This document shows, one piece after another, positions 10,904 through 21,424 of a stretch of DNA of 64,000 nt (position 1 is the first letter of the stretch; each line of letters starts with the position of its first letter). The stretch is taken from the NCBI GenBank assembly GCA_037974335.1, contig CM075760.1:26633197-26697196 (forward strand). The letters are read 5' to 3'. Source of the DNA: Prionace glauca (Eukaryota; Chordata; Chondrichthyes; Carcharhiniformes; Carcharhinidae). The position numbers were made by a program, and so were the translations under genes. The notes beneath the pieces are model-generated. The model saw only the letters and a program-made list of their open reading frames with translations, was not told the DNA's origin and made no database searches.

Positions 10904-12930
10904 TAGAGTCATAGAGGTTTACAGCATGGAAACAGGCCCTTCAGACCAACTGCTCCATGCTGCCCTTTTTAAAAACCCCTAAGCTAATCCCAATTGTTTA
11001 TGTCGCCCCTGGCGATGATCTTTGCGTCGTCGATGGAGACGGGAGAGGTTCCGGAGGATTGGAGGGTTGCGGATGTAGTTCCTATTTTTAAGAAAGGGAA
11101 CAGAGATAGCCCGGGAAATTACCGACCGGTGAGTCTGACCTCAGTGGTTGGTAAGCTGATGGAGAGGCTTCTGAGGGATAGGATTTATGAGCATTTGGAG
11201 AAGTTTAGCATGATCAGGAATAGTCAGCATGGTTTTGTTAAGTGCAGGTCGTGCCTTACGAGCCTAGTTGAGTTCTTCGATAATGTGACTGAACACATTG
11301 ACGAAGGAAGTGCCGTGGACGTGGTGTACATGGACTTCAACAAGGCGTTTGATAAGGTCCCCCATGCAAGACTTCTTGAGAAGGTGAGAGGGCATGGGAT
11401 CCAAAGGGCTTTGGCCTTGTGGATCCAGAACTAGCTTGCCTGCAGAAGGCAGAGAGTGATTGTGGATGGGTCTTTTTCTGCATGGAGGTCGGTCACCAGT
11501 GGAGTGCCCCATGGATCTGTTCTAGGACCCTTGCTGTTTGTTATTTTCATAAATGATCTGGATGAGGAAGTGGAGGGATGGGTTAGTAAGTTTGCCGACG
11601 ATACGAAGGTTGGTTGTGTTGTGGATGGTCTGGAAGGCTGTCAGAAGTTGCAGCAGGACATAAATAGGATGCAGGACTGGGCAGAGAAGTGGCAGATGGA
11701 CTTCAACGCGGATAAATGTGTGGTGGTTCATTTTGGCAGGACCAATGGATGAACGAGTACACTATCAAGGGCAGGAGTCTTAGCTGTGTTGAAGAGCAGA
11801 AGGATCTTGGGGTCCAGGTTCACAGGACACTTAAATCAGCCTCGCAGGTGGAGGATGTGGTCAAGAAGGCATATAGTGTACTGGCCTTCATAAATCGAGG
11901 GATTGAGTTTAGGAGTTGGGAGGTAATGCTGCAACTTTATAAGACCCTCGTCAGGCCCCACTTGGAGTACTGTGCGCAGTTCTGGTCGCCTCACTATAGG
12001 AAGGACGTAGAAGCTATTGAAAGGGTACAGAGGAGATTTACAAGGATGTTGCCTGGATTGGGAGGCATGCCTTATGAAGATAGGTTGAGGGAGCTGGGAC
12101 TTTTCTCCCTGGAGAGACGAAGGTTGAGAGGCGACCTGATAGAGGTTTATAAGATGTTGAGAGGAATAGATAGGGTGGATTCTCAGAGGCTATTTCCCTG
12201 GGTTGAAATGGTCGCTACGAGAGGACACAGATTTAAGGTGCGGGGAAGCAAGTACAGAGGTGATGTTAGGGGTAAGTTTTTCACTCAGAGGGTGGTGAGT
12301 GAATGGAATCGGCTGCCGTCAGTGGTGGTGGAGACGAACTTGCATGGGGTCTTTTAAAAGCTTCTGGATGAGTATATTGGATTTAACAGGATTTGGGGCT
12401 ATAGATAGGTCTATGGATTGGTAGGTGTTGATGTGATCGGTGCAGCTTGTGGGCCGAAGGGCCTGTTTGTGCTGTAGTGTTCTATGTTCTAAGTTTCTAT
12501 TTGGCCCATATCCCTCTATACCCATCTCACCCATGTAACTGTCCAAATGCATTTTCAAAGACAAAATTGTACCCATCTCTATGACTACATCTGGCAGCTT
12601 GTTCCAGACACTCACCACCCTCTATGTGAAAAAAATGCTCCTCTGGACACTTTTGTATCTTTCCCCTCCCATCTGAAACCTAGGCCCTCTGGTTTTAGAC
12701 TCCACTAACTTTGGGAAGAGATATTGACTATCCAGCTGATCTGTGCCCCTCATTATTTTATAGAGCTCTATAAGATCACCCCTCAGCCTCCTACACTTCA
12801 GAAAAGAAGTCACAGTCTATGCAGCTTCTCCTTATAACTCAATCCATCAAATCCCAGTAGCAACCTGGTATATCTTTTCTGCACTCTTTCTAGTTTAATA
12901 ATATACTTTCTATAATAGGGTGACCAGAAT
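10904..12930 (-). mobile_element. Older CR1 LINE, interrupted by a younger CR1
   Basis: The two parts 10904-11004 and 12496-12930 are minus-strand and collinear. The first is the 3' end (tagaggtttacagcatggaa in plus-strand text). The second continues with 'ttggcccatatccctctata' and the C-terminal coding region (RGDLIELYKIMRGTD on the minus strand). Between them lies a plus-strand CR1. The older copy has several in-frame stops. Confidence 0.75.
11005..12495 (+). mobile_element. CR1 LINE inserted in an older CR1
   Basis: This encodes RT from PLAMIFASSMETGEVPEDW through PIFKKGNRDSPGNYRPVSLT, motif [15 protein letters not shown], motif B PHGSVLGPLLF (P-H in place of the usual P-Q), motif C FADDT, and the C-terminus to LPSVVVE. 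The tail is gggccgaagggcctgtttg followed by ttctatgttctaagtttct. Visible breaks are a stop after ALWIQN (about 11432), a stop near 11750, and an early end at about 12355. The endonuclease is missing. Confidence 0.88.
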
Positions 12931-12944
12931 ATCTGTGGGGTCTG

Positions 12945-13085
12945 AAAGATGGGCAGGTTAGGTGGATTTACCATGCTAAATTCTCCCTTAATGTCCAAAG
13001 ATGTGAAGGTTAGGGGGATTCGAGGGTATTGTGGGGTTACGGGAATAGGGTAAAATGTTCTGTTGACATAGACTTGATGCACTGT
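12945..13085 (+). mobile_element. SINE 3'-half fragment
   Basis: This has gcaggttaggtggatttacc, aaattctcccttaatgtcc and gggggattcgagggtattgt, the tail half of the tRNA-derived SINE family. The head is missing. Confidence 0.55.
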
Positions 13086-13148
13086 TGGGATTTTATGATT
13101 TTAATGGGGGGGGGGTGTAGTTTGATATCTGGGGGAGAGTGTTGCAGC

Positions 13149-13450
13149 ACAGTGGCACGGTGGTAAGTATTGCTGCCTCTCAGCGCTGGGGCCCCAAACT
13201 CGATTCCCAGCTTGGGTCACTGTCTGTGTGGAGTTTGCACATTCTCCCCATGTCTGCATGGGTTTCCTCCAGATGCTCTGCTATCCTCCAGCAGTCCGAA
13301 AGACGTGATGGTTAGATGCATTGGCCATGCTAAATTCTCCGTCAGTGTTTCCGAACAGGAATGTGGTGACTAAGGCATTTTCACGGGAATTGCGTTGCAG
13401 TGTGAATGTCAGCCTACTTATTAGTGACACTAATAAATAAACTTAAACTG
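13149..13450 (+). mobile_element. tRNA-derived SINE (V-SINE/HE1-like)
   Basis: Full-length copy. The head is agtggcacggtggtaagtat, the B-box-like text is actcgattcccagc, the core is gtctgcatgggtttcctcc, and the end is ctaataaataaacttaaact. The antisense copies at 50484-50730 and 49365-49440 share this end. Confidence 0.75.
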
Positions 13451-13569
13451 CAGGTCTCGGTGCTGCTTTGACAATACACCCTCTTGTTTAAACATTCTGC
13501 AATGCTGAGACTGGGAGAGGAGTGAACAACAGGGAGCAGCATTGCAGCTTCTCTCCCCCCATTGAAACT

Positions 13570-14270
13570 GGGATTGTTGCTCCATCTGCTGCACCATCCC
13601 CACCACATCCACTGGGGGGCAATCTGGACAATGGGCTGCAGGCAGACCTCACTGCGCCTGCGCCACAATCACTCACCGCCGACGGCGGCCATCTTGCGTT
13701 GCCAAGGGAGACGGCGACCCGAGCGCTGCACTCTGAGAGAATTCCCCTCCTTGCACATGCGCCCAGGGAGTTGCATTTGCATCTTTTAATGTTTTGAATC
13801 TTGATGATTATTATTCACATCCTCACCCGTCAGACTTTCGGTTCCTTCTCCATTCGGGAACATCGTTTCTGTTTTTTATTACGTCTGTTTTTCAATCACA
13901 CCCGCGCGGTGCGCTCTGGGAAAATACTACAGCACATGCGCGGTTCCGCCACCTGCCTCTTTATAAAAATATGTATTTTATTTAATTTTAATTCCGCTCC
14001 GGGCGGGATTTCCGGGTGGGAATTTCTCTCACTTTCTACATTTCTGAACCGCCGCTTTTTCCTCGACGGGGGGAGGGGCTGTGGTGATGTCACGGCAATA
14101 TGGCGGCTGACCCCGCCTCTCTGCAGGACCCGGATGTTCCGCCAACGAGCAGCGGCCGGGCTGGAGTGGACAAGAGGTGACACTGGGCGGAGCAGCGCCC
14201 GGGCGTGTTACAGCACCCCCGCGTGGTCAGGAAGGGAAATAGCAGCAGCGCAGTCTCTGCCCAAAGGCTT
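13570..14270. promoter_or_regulatory. CpG-rich, promoter-like stretch
   Basis: A CG-rich island. It has an NRF1-like ctgcgcctgcgcc (13652), YY1-type ggccatcttg (13687) and caatatggcggctg (14096), further catgcgc sites (about 13757 and 13935), a ZNF143-like tagtattttcccagagcgc on the minus strand (about 13911-13929), and a CRE-like tgatgtcacgg (14085). The YY1-type sites face opposite ways, so a bidirectional promoter is possible. No coding exon with a credible start and splice donor was found beside it. Confidence 0.5.
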
Positions 14271-14654
14271 CCCCAGTTCAGCTGCTCAGAGACACTGGGA
14301 ACCTCTTCAACTGGAAACTTCAGCTTCTCACATTCACCCCCTGTGTTCAGTCATTGTTTAATAGACAACCTCTGTAGGGAAATCAGAAACAACTTGTTCA
14401 CATTAAAGGGGATAGGAATCTGAACCATTCTGCTCAGAAAGCTCTACTCGCCTTGAAATTTGAATTGAAATGTTCAAGATGAGAATTTATAGATACAAGT
14501 CATGTTGTATGTGGAACGCTCATGATGCCACAATAAGATCAGTACAGACATTTCACAGGGTTGTGTGAGTGGAGAAGATGTCAGAGAGGGTGTGGTTAAA
14601 TATAGAGCTACAGTGTCTGAAGCTCAGTTTTGGGTAAAGAAAAATGGCAGTAAA

Positions 14655-14940
14655 AAGAACAAAGAAAATTACAGTCCAGGAACATGCCCCTCGGCCCGTC
14701 AAACCTTCACTGACCATGCTGCCCGACTTAACTAAAACCCCCTATCCTTCCGGGACCATATCCCTTTATTCTCATCCTATTCATGTACTTGTCAGCTGAC
14801 TTAAAAGTCACAACTGCATCCGCTTCCACTATCTCTTCCCGGCAGCGAGTTCCAGGAACCCACTACTCTCTATGCAAACAATCGGCCATGTCCATCTACT
14901 TTAAACCTTGCCCCTTGCACTTGAAAGCATGCCTTCATCG
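14655..14940 (-). mobile_element. LINE 3' fragment, antisense
   Basis: In plus-strand text it reads aacaaagaaaattacagtcc, cccctcggcccgtc, accatatccctttattctca and gcagcgagttccaggaaccc. This is the complement of a CR1-group 3' end and C-terminus. Confidence 0.65.
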
Positions 14941-14955
14941 GTTGGGGCATTTTGT

Positions 14956-15308
14956 TCCTGAACATTATCTGAGTCTCGATGTTACACCCATAGTACATTC
15001 GCTCTGGCCTCGGCCTCAAATGCTTTGTGTCATAAGAACTGATAAATTGTTTGATGCATTGCCAGGAAAGAAACTTTCCTATTTTGACACCTGCACATAT
15101 CAGCAAGTCATCCAGTCTACAAGACAATTTAATAGGTTTAGGTGCAGACTAACATAGTTAATCACCATCTGAAACATGCTAGGGTGAGGGAAGTCTGTAC
15201 GATTCCGGTTTGGTGCTGAATATTATCAGAATCTCGATGTTACAGTCATATTATCTTTGCTCTGACCTCAGCTTGAAATGCTTTCTCCAAAATCAGAAAT
15301 GCTGAATT
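14956..15308. repeat. Diverged direct repeat, about 95 bp, two copies
   Basis: The segments 14956-15050 and 15213-15308 share the order attatc..gaatctcgatgttac, then gctctg.cctc, then gaaatgcttt. The copies are about 260 bp apart and strongly diverged. Confidence 0.45.
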
Positions 15309-15590
15309 TTATGGAAAAAAATGACAAAATTGTATAAATTTTCTAAGACATGATGAATTTTGTCCAAAATGTATTTGAGTTTAGCATTTATTTAATATCC
15401 TAATCTTATTGAATGATTTTTATTCCGAAAAAAAAACTTAAAATAGTCATTTGCTGTTCATTAGCAATTTCCGAACATTACTTTCTCCAGAGAAGCTGAA
15501 AATGTGCTTGGCAGCATTTGTCTGAATAAATATAAAGCTATTAAATACCTTTTTTCATCGAAAGTAACAAGGAATTTGTGAACACCTTTT

Positions 15591-15662
15591 AAAGGTTCGT
15601 ATTGAGCTAACCAGGATTCTTCTGAGTGATAGTCAGACGCGTTGTCCATTGCGCCACTAGCC
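15591..15662 (-). pseudogene. tRNA-Arg-like pseudogene
   Basis: On the minus strand the 5' half closely follows vertebrate tRNA-Arg (tggcgcaatgga, then acgcgtctgact). The anticodon triplet is replaced (loop CTATCAC), and the T-arm no longer pairs or carries the GGTTCGA box. The A box is intact and the B box is lost. Confidence 0.6.
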
Positions 15663-15931
15663 TACATGTAAAAGTGGGATAGTTGTTACATATTCGCTCA
15701 ACGTTTCGAAAGTTTCAGGCAGAAACATTGTCAAAAAGTTTGCTTTTACTTGTGAGGAAAAGGTCCATTATTGAGATTGTCTTTATTCATTTCTTATCAT
15801 CCCTAATTGCCCTTGAATTGAGTAACAGCAGCTGAACGGGCTGGCAAATTCTCCTCTCGATTCGGACTTGGTGATAAATTTAAATGAAATGCCCTTCAGC
15901 TAATCCATATCTGTATTTGCAAATTAAAACA

Positions 15932-16003
15932 AGGTCCCACCGAGATTTGAACTCGGATCGCTGGATTCAGAGTCCAGAGTGCTCACCATTACACCACAGA
16001 ACC
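15932..16003 (-). tRNA. tRNA-Gln(CTG)
   Basis: A 72-nt cloverleaf on the minus strand. The acceptor GGTTCTG pairs with TGGGACC using some G-T pairs. The D-arm is tggtgtaatgg, the anticodon loop CTCTGAA gives CTG, and the T-arm is cgagttcaaatctcg. A T run (ttgttttaat) lies a few bases downstream as a Pol III stop. It looks functional. Confidence 0.9.
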
Positions 16004-16049
16004 CAACACGTGCGCACAGCCTGAAAATCGTGGATCAATACTTGTGCCA

Positions 16050-16180
16050 ATTTGAACAGCAGGGCGAAATATCAGTCCCGTTGCACAATTATTCATATTT
16101 ATATTTCCCTTGCTGGTTCCTCCTGTAAAAGCGAGTAGGCTCCCTTCCATTGCATTAAATTTCACTGTAACTGACCACAT
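16050..16180 (-). repeat. Locus-specific repeated block next to tRNA-Gln
   Basis: On the minus strand it contains ttttacaggaggaaccagca, agggaaatataaatatgaat and gttcaaattggcacaag. Related blocks lie at 20440-20600 (+), 28735-28870 (+), 32930-33060 (-) and 39250-39370 (-), always near a tRNA gene. I read it as part of the segmental duplications that spread the tRNA genes. Confidence 0.55.
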
Positions 16181-16356
16181 TCAAACACCAATGTTTGCAT
16201 CGAACTGACATAAACCTTACTGCAGTAAATCCACTGAACAACATCAGCTTATCACAGCTCTGCTTTCATCACACTGGAAGCCAATGTGAAAATATCAACA
16301 ATTTCAAATCTTAACAGACAGGAAGGAGTGTGTGAGTGCGGACAATTGGAGCTGTG

Positions 16357-17087
16357 CACATTCCTGTAGTAAAAAGTCTGACAACACCAGGTTTTAGTCC
16401 AACCGATTTATTTGATAATATTCTCACAAGCTTTCGAGGTTACCCTCTTTGTCAAGTGAATGGAGAGTTCTGGCCTCAGACAGACAGAGCAAACAAAGCA
16501 CAGACAGTTGCTGATTAGAATGCGAATCCTTACACCTAACCTGCTGTTCAATTCTTAAAGTGGCTGATAATGTGAGTGGAAGGAGCACTGATCACAGTTT
16601 AAAGAGATGTGTATTGTCTCCAGACAGTACAGTAAGTGAGGTTTTGCAAACCCAGGCAAGTCACGGGGGTTACAGATAGTGCGACATGAACCCAAGATCC
16701 CTGTTGATCTTGGGTTCATGTCGCACTATCTGTAACCCCCGTGACTTGCCTGGGTTTGCAAAACCTCACTTACTGTACTGTCTGGAGACAATACACATCT
16801 CTTTAAACTGTGATCAGTGCTCTTTCCACTCACATTATCAGCCACTTTAAGAATTGAACAGCAGGTTAGGTGTAAGGATTCGCATTCTAATCAGCAACTG
16901 TCTGTGCTTTGTTTGCTCTGTCTGTCTGAGGCCAGAACTCTCCATTCACTTGACAAAGAGGGTAACCTCGAAAGCTTGTGAGAATATTATCAAATAAATC
17001 GGTTGGACTAAAACCTGGTGTTGTCAGACTTTTTACTGTGTTTACGCCAGTCCAACGCCGGCATACCCACATCATCACATTCCTGTA
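16357..17087. mobile_element. Palindromic Penelope-like insertion with 12-bp target duplications
   Basis: Arms 16368-16699 and 16706-17037 are inverted copies of 332 bp, with one mismatch found by eye and a 6-bp spacer. The right arm runs on to the element terminus at about 17075 (ccaacgccggcatacccaca). Outside, cacattcctgta occurs at 16357-16368 and again at 17076-17087, so the palindrome went in as one unit. The arm sequence is the 3' region that follows a GIY-YIG-like coding end at 30.4-30.7 kb. Inverted terminal copies are known in Penelope-like elements. Near-perfect arm identity indicates a young insertion. It carries no reverse transcriptase. Confidence 0.8.
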
Positions 17088-17118
17088 ATCAGTATCTGGG
17101 AGAATCAGGCAGATGGGA

Positions 17119-17190
17119 TCCTGGGGGTCTCGTGGTTAGGATTCAACGCTTTCAGATGTCACAGACTGGCCTCGATATATGAAGATTTAA
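17119..17190 (+). pseudogene. tRNA-Glu-like pseudogene
   Basis: The 5' half follows tRNA-Glu (gggtctcgtggttaggattc, then a loop with TTC). The anticodon stem and T-arm are not recoverable. Confidence 0.4.
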
Positions 17191-17204
17191 TGCGTGTTTT
17201 TAAC

Positions 17205-17325
17205 ATAAGAGTAAAAAGCTTTGGGGTTTTCCTTTATCCGACTTGCCAAGGACTTCTCATGCCCCCTCCTAGCTCTCCTAAGCCCTATTTGTTTAACTCA
17301 TTCCGAGCAAACTTGTAACCCTATA
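17205..17325. repeat. Possible interspersed repeat scrap
   Basis: The text ttggggttttcctttatc, then acttgccaaggacttctcat, then ccccctcctagctctcctaa resembles a dispersed shark repeat known to me only by pattern. The family was not determined. Confidence 0.3.
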
Positions 17326-17777
17326 TAGGTGTTATCAAGTGTAGAAAGTGGAAGTTTGGCCTGGTGTCGCACTGGGTACCAGCTTTGAAGAAATGTAGCA
17401 ACTTAAAGCTTTTGCAGACATTCATGATGTGTATTGTTGAGTTGAGTATATGAGACAGTGTGCAAGTAATTTGAACACGTTTTAAGTGTGTTTAGACTGA
17501 TGTGGTGAAAGCAGAGGCATATTTGGGAGAATGAGGCTGTGTGAGAGGGGGACTGTTGCAGAGTGTTTGTGTTTTGGAGGAAGGTTGAAAGTTTGAGGTG
17601 AGGTTGTGAATGAAAGGAAGGTGTTGAACAGCATGAGAGGCTTGTGCGATGTTGCGTGTGAAATTTGAGTGAGAGCATTTGTGGGCATTTGGGGAATGAA
17701 AGGATAAAGTCAGAAAATTACAATGCTGCTGAGTGTGAAGGAAGAGAGAGCATGTGGGGGGAGTACCAGTAGGAGCA
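17326..17777. other. Intergenic, nothing recognised
   Basis: G-T-rich sequence upstream of tRNA-Gly. No features were seen. Confidence 0.45.
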
Positions 17778-17848
17778 GCATTGGTGGTTCAGTGGTAGAA
17801 TTCTCGCTTCCCACGCGGGAGACCCGGGTTCGATTCCCGGCCAATGCA
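17778..17848 (+). tRNA. tRNA-Gly(CCC)
   Basis: A 71-nt cloverleaf: acceptor GCATTGG with CCAATGC and discriminator A, D-arm tggttcagtggta, loop TTCCCAC (anticodon CCC), T-arm cccgggttcgattcccgg. All stems pair well. No clean run of four T follows within 20 nt, so termination may be further down. Confidence 0.93.
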
Positions 17849-18279
17849 AAGCTTCTTCTTTCTCCGTTCACTCTGTGTATTGAAGCCAATTTCCTGTCAA
17901 AATTGGGGGAAAACAAGGGAAATATAAAGTCTTGTAAGTGAATCCTGAGGGAAATGGATCACAATATTCGAAAGGGAGGTGCAATTGTGAATGGTGTTAT
18001 TGATGATTGAGTGGAAAGTATTGGAACTTTGGGCGACTGGTGGTTAGTTCCCTTCCCTCCCGTTGAATTCCTGCCTGTGATAAGAGACATAGATTCATTT
18101 TACCTGCCCGTTCATAGGAGAAACACAGTACAGCAGTGCTGCGGGATCAACGGAACTAAAGAGACTTGTATAGAATTGTAAACAGTGCGGTCATGCTGCA
18201 GTTCTGGAACAGGTTTTCAGAAATAGAATTGTGGTCAGTGACACACTAGTTTAGAATATATTTAATTGTTGTTGTTTCA
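17849..18279. other. Intergenic between tRNA-Gly and tRNA-Asn
   Basis: Nothing recognised. Confidence 0.45.
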
Positions 18280-18353
18280 GTCTCTGTGGCGCAATGGGTC
18301 AGCGCGTTCGGCTGTTAACCGAAAGGTTGATGGTTCGAGACCACACAGGGACG
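18280..18353 (+). tRNA. tRNA-Asn(GTT), weakened T-stem
   Basis: 74 nt. The acceptor GTCTCTG pairs with CAGGGAC, the D-arm is tggcgcaatgggtcagcgc, and the loop holds GTT flanked by ttcggct and accgaa. The T-stem (gatgg against ccaca) has two mismatched pairs, which the vertebrate consensus lacks. It is followed by a T6 run. Probably transcribable, but it may be starting to decay. Confidence 0.8.
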
Positions 18354-18613
18354 GATTTTTGCTATTTTTCTAACTATCAGCATTCACGGGGAAACAGTTG
18401 CCTGCTTCAACTCATTGAAAAGTTTGGAACTACGAGAGAGAGTTTGGTAGTGTACAAGCTGAGACATTGTATACACCTCTGATTCTGTGTGTGCCCTTGT
18501 ATCTTTCGAGTTACGAGGATCTCTATATGTCTGCGCCTGAATCTAGTGTGTCCCTGCATCTATATGTGTCCCTGAATCTGTGTATGCCCCCCTGTTTCTC
18601 TGTAGGCTCCAAT

Positions 18614-18616
<3 letters not shown>

Positions 18617-18649
<33 letters not shown>
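18617..18649. repeat. (TG)n microsatellite
   Basis: An uninterrupted TG run of about 16 units. Confidence 0.95.
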
Positions 18650-18651
<2 letters not shown>

Positions 18652-18769
18652 CCCTGTAAATGTCTGATTCTTTGTGTCTTTTTTAAGACTAAACCGTGAA
18701 AATGTCTGACAAACGAATTGCAGAGGGCAGCAATGTTTACCCACTAAGATTCTGAATTTGATTAACGTC

Positions 18770-19725
18770 TGATAACTGCATCGAATGTACAATTTGAAGT
18801 TTCAAATAATCCCAACTTCAATCTCCAGACATTATCTCCCAATGGGAAATGAAGAACACTGTTTACCTGCGGTGCCTGGTTATAAAAAGGGCGAATACAC
18901 CACCGAGATCCTTCTATAAACTCCAATCTCGGACAATATCGTTCAATATTCATATTTCAGTAACCGGTTCGCAGACTCGCAAGCACCAGCGCCTGCAGTC
19001 TCTGTGGTCCGCCAGCAGATGGTGGTGTTGTATCATTTTAATCACAAGGTTAGTGGAGCAGGTGTGAGGAGATATTTGAGGAAAATTTATTTCCCTGTTT
19101 CCATGGAAAGAGAACAATCAGTAAAGCAATGACGTTAATATCTCTGTCAGTAACATTCACAGGAAAATCTGGCCGAAGGATAGTGAATTTAATACTTGCA
19201 TTCCTATTTACCTTCCCGCTAGTGAACATGTCGATTACCAGCTAATTATTGTATAACCTTGCATTTTAGTGATTTAAAGATTTGTCTATTTTCTCATACA
19301 GACATTATCAAATAATATTTCATTATAATTGGACACATGTCTCTTTTTCGCTGAATTTTCCATTCCTCGGTGCTCATTTTTTTTTCTTTACTGAGTCCGT
19401 TTAGAAATCCAGCCGAACGCTGCCTCTATATTGTGTTCTGTGTATATTTAAAATGTAGTTGCTTATTATAATTTTTGACTTCAGCACGATTCGAGCCCTA
19501 ACTCACTCTGATCTATAACACACACTGCAAATTGCATGAACGCCTGAAAATGACTAACTGTGCACTGATTTGAGTTATTAGCTCATTAACCAATCTCACT
19601 GTCGAATGCTGACACGGGATTTTATTAAGTGTAATCGCAGACAGTCCAATTTTCTATCCGAGCTGCAATCTGACTCTGAATGTAACTCAGTGGGAGTTTG
19701 GGGCTAGTATTTCATGGACATTATC
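18770..19725 (+). repeat. Segmental duplicate, copy 1
   Basis: Collinear with 22915-23810 over roughly 0.9 kb. Shared landmarks in order are gaatgtac, tctcc, actatctccca, ttctat.aactccaatc, gccagcagatggtg, ctatat.ctgttct, ctgcaa and gagctgcaatct. Each copy follows a tRNA-type gene by about 0.4 kb (Asn here, Thr-like there). The divergence is high, so the duplication is old. Confidence 0.6.
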
Positions 19726-19749
19726 ATCTCAGCATCCATCATAATTTCC

Positions 19750-19920
19750 CATGCCCTCCGCACCGCCCACCCGCCCTCACTCCACGCCCCCAGCGCCTCC
19801 CTCCCCCCTACCTCCACCCTCCACAAACGCCACTCCGTCCCCCCCAACCATCTCCACCCCGCCCCCTCCCCACTCCTCCCCTCCTCCCCACCCCCCCACC
19901 CCCCCCCCCCCCACCCCTGG
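19750..19920. repeat. C-rich low-complexity tract
   Basis: About 80 percent C plus T, with long C runs near 19880-19915. Proline-rich open frames here are by-products of the composition. Confidence 0.85.
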
Positions 19921-20439
19921 CCGCTTCCCAACACCATTTATTAATTTCGATTCCACGTCTTCAGTTCACCATCATTAGTTTTAATAGTGACATTTATCAA
20001 TGAGTTGGAGCGATGGAGGGTGAGAGGGCGGGGCTAAATACGCGGGGGTTCAGTGAGCTTTCAGAATTGGTGGAGTCACCAACTCCCACCCACTTTGACA
20101 CGGTGCTACTCCATTCTGGAACGGGATTGATGATAAACTGTCAGCTAAACAGAACATTACACTCACCGTGTAATCAGTTTCTGGAGGTGAATGTGTTTGA
20201 AAGCAAAGGAAGGAAATATCATTTGCTGCAGATGATAGAATGACTGTGTGACTATATCTGTAGTGACAGTGACCTGGGATGAAGCAATGGAGACAGTAAT
20301 GATGATCAGTGAGATACAAATCTCAGATATCACAGCAGAACTGTGAAAAGCTCATGTTGTTCAGCAGATTTCCCACAAGAAGCGAGAGAAGAGGCAGAGG
20401 CTGCGAATGATCTTTGAGTGTGGTGAGCTGCAGTGAAAT
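19921..20439. other. Intergenic, nothing recognised
   Basis: No gene or repeat signature was seen. Confidence 0.4.
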
Positions 20440-20600
20440 GTAGTGGAGTAGCATGTATTATTATTCATTTTGACAGGAGGAAGCAGCAAGGGGAATGTTA
20501 ATATAAATTGCCGGGATTGGGCCAATGGGTTTATTTTGTTTCTCCAGGTAGTTCAAACTGACACAATGATCGCTCCTGTTTTCCATCGGGAAGGAATTTC
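20440..20600 (+). repeat. Locus-specific repeated block
   Basis: Contains attattcattttgacaggag, gaagcagcaaggggaatgtt and gttcaaactgacacaatgat. It is the plus-strand relative of the blocks at 16050-16180, 28735-28870, 32930-33060 and 39250-39370. Confidence 0.55.
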
Positions 20601-20645
20601 AGACCCTGCTAAATCTTGTGCTGGTCGGCAGCAACAAAACCGACA

Positions 20646-20717
20646 TTCCCTGACCGGGAATCGAACCCGGGCCGCGGCGGTGAGAGCGCCGAATCCTAAC
20701 CACTAGACCACCAGGGA
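20646..20717 (-). tRNA. tRNA-Glu(CTC)
   Basis: A 72-nt minus-strand cloverleaf matching the vertebrate consensus: acceptor TCCCTGG with TCAGGGA, D-arm tggtctagtggttagga, anticodon loop CTCTCAC with CTC, and T-arm cccgggttcgattcccgg. A TTTT run follows within 10 nt. This is the best-preserved Glu copy of the window and probably functional. Confidence 0.96.
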
Positions 20718-20839
20718 AGATGCGAATAGCAGCCTTAATCTGACCGATACATTTCAGCGTTTTTCAAATTCTCCAGAACGGCTTGTCGAGGAAAAAAAAT
20801 TGTTTTGATAGAACAGGAATGACTCCTTCAGCCGACAGC

Positions 20840-21345
20840 AAATTACTGCAGATGCTGGAACTTAAAAAAAACTTAAAATGCTGGAAAATATCAACAGGAG
20901 GAACAGCATCTCTGGAGAAAGAATTTAAGACAATGTAATTGACTCTAAACTGCCCTCTGAAATGGCTCAACAAAATAGTTAGTTCAGTGGGAAATAGGGA
21001 TAAACAACAAATGCTGACAATGAAATTTATATTGTGTTAGCAGCATTTTATGAAATAATTAATAATTTTCATTTTGTTTCATTTCATGTCAGACAGGGTG
21101 ACATATTTGGGGCTCTTATTATTTAAAACCTCAGCCCTTTAACTATTGAGACAGTTATGGTTCAGTCAGAGAAAAGTGATCCACTGTGATCCAAAAGAAG
21201 GAATTCTAGTTGCTGCAAATCCCACCTCAAAACGGAAAATGTTGGAAGATTCATCAGTTTCAACAGTTTCTGTGGAGGGAAAGAGAGGGTATGATACAGG
21301 TTGCTGACCTTTGACACTAACTGGAAGAAATTGATGATTTCATGG
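20840..21345 (+). repeat. Two pieces of a dispersed 'SINE-like' repeat
   Basis: The segments 20840-20940 (gcaaattactgcagatgctg, aaaatgctggaaaatatcaa, agcatctctggagaaag) and 21180-21345 (ctagttgctgcaaatccc, gtttctgtggagggaaagag) follow the same order of words. Antisense traces also occur at 4957-5035 and 47285-47345. The family was not identified. Confidence 0.45.
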
Positions 21346-21424
21346 CTTTCAAGCAAGTACAAAGCCAAGGAAAATAGAGAGAGAGAGGATGGAAGAAAAA
21401 ATAGGCTTTTGATAGGATGGAAGG

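Noticed and set aside
19698-20003. Proline-rich open frames
   Set aside because: They follow from a C-rich low-complexity tract and have no domain or codon pattern of a gene.
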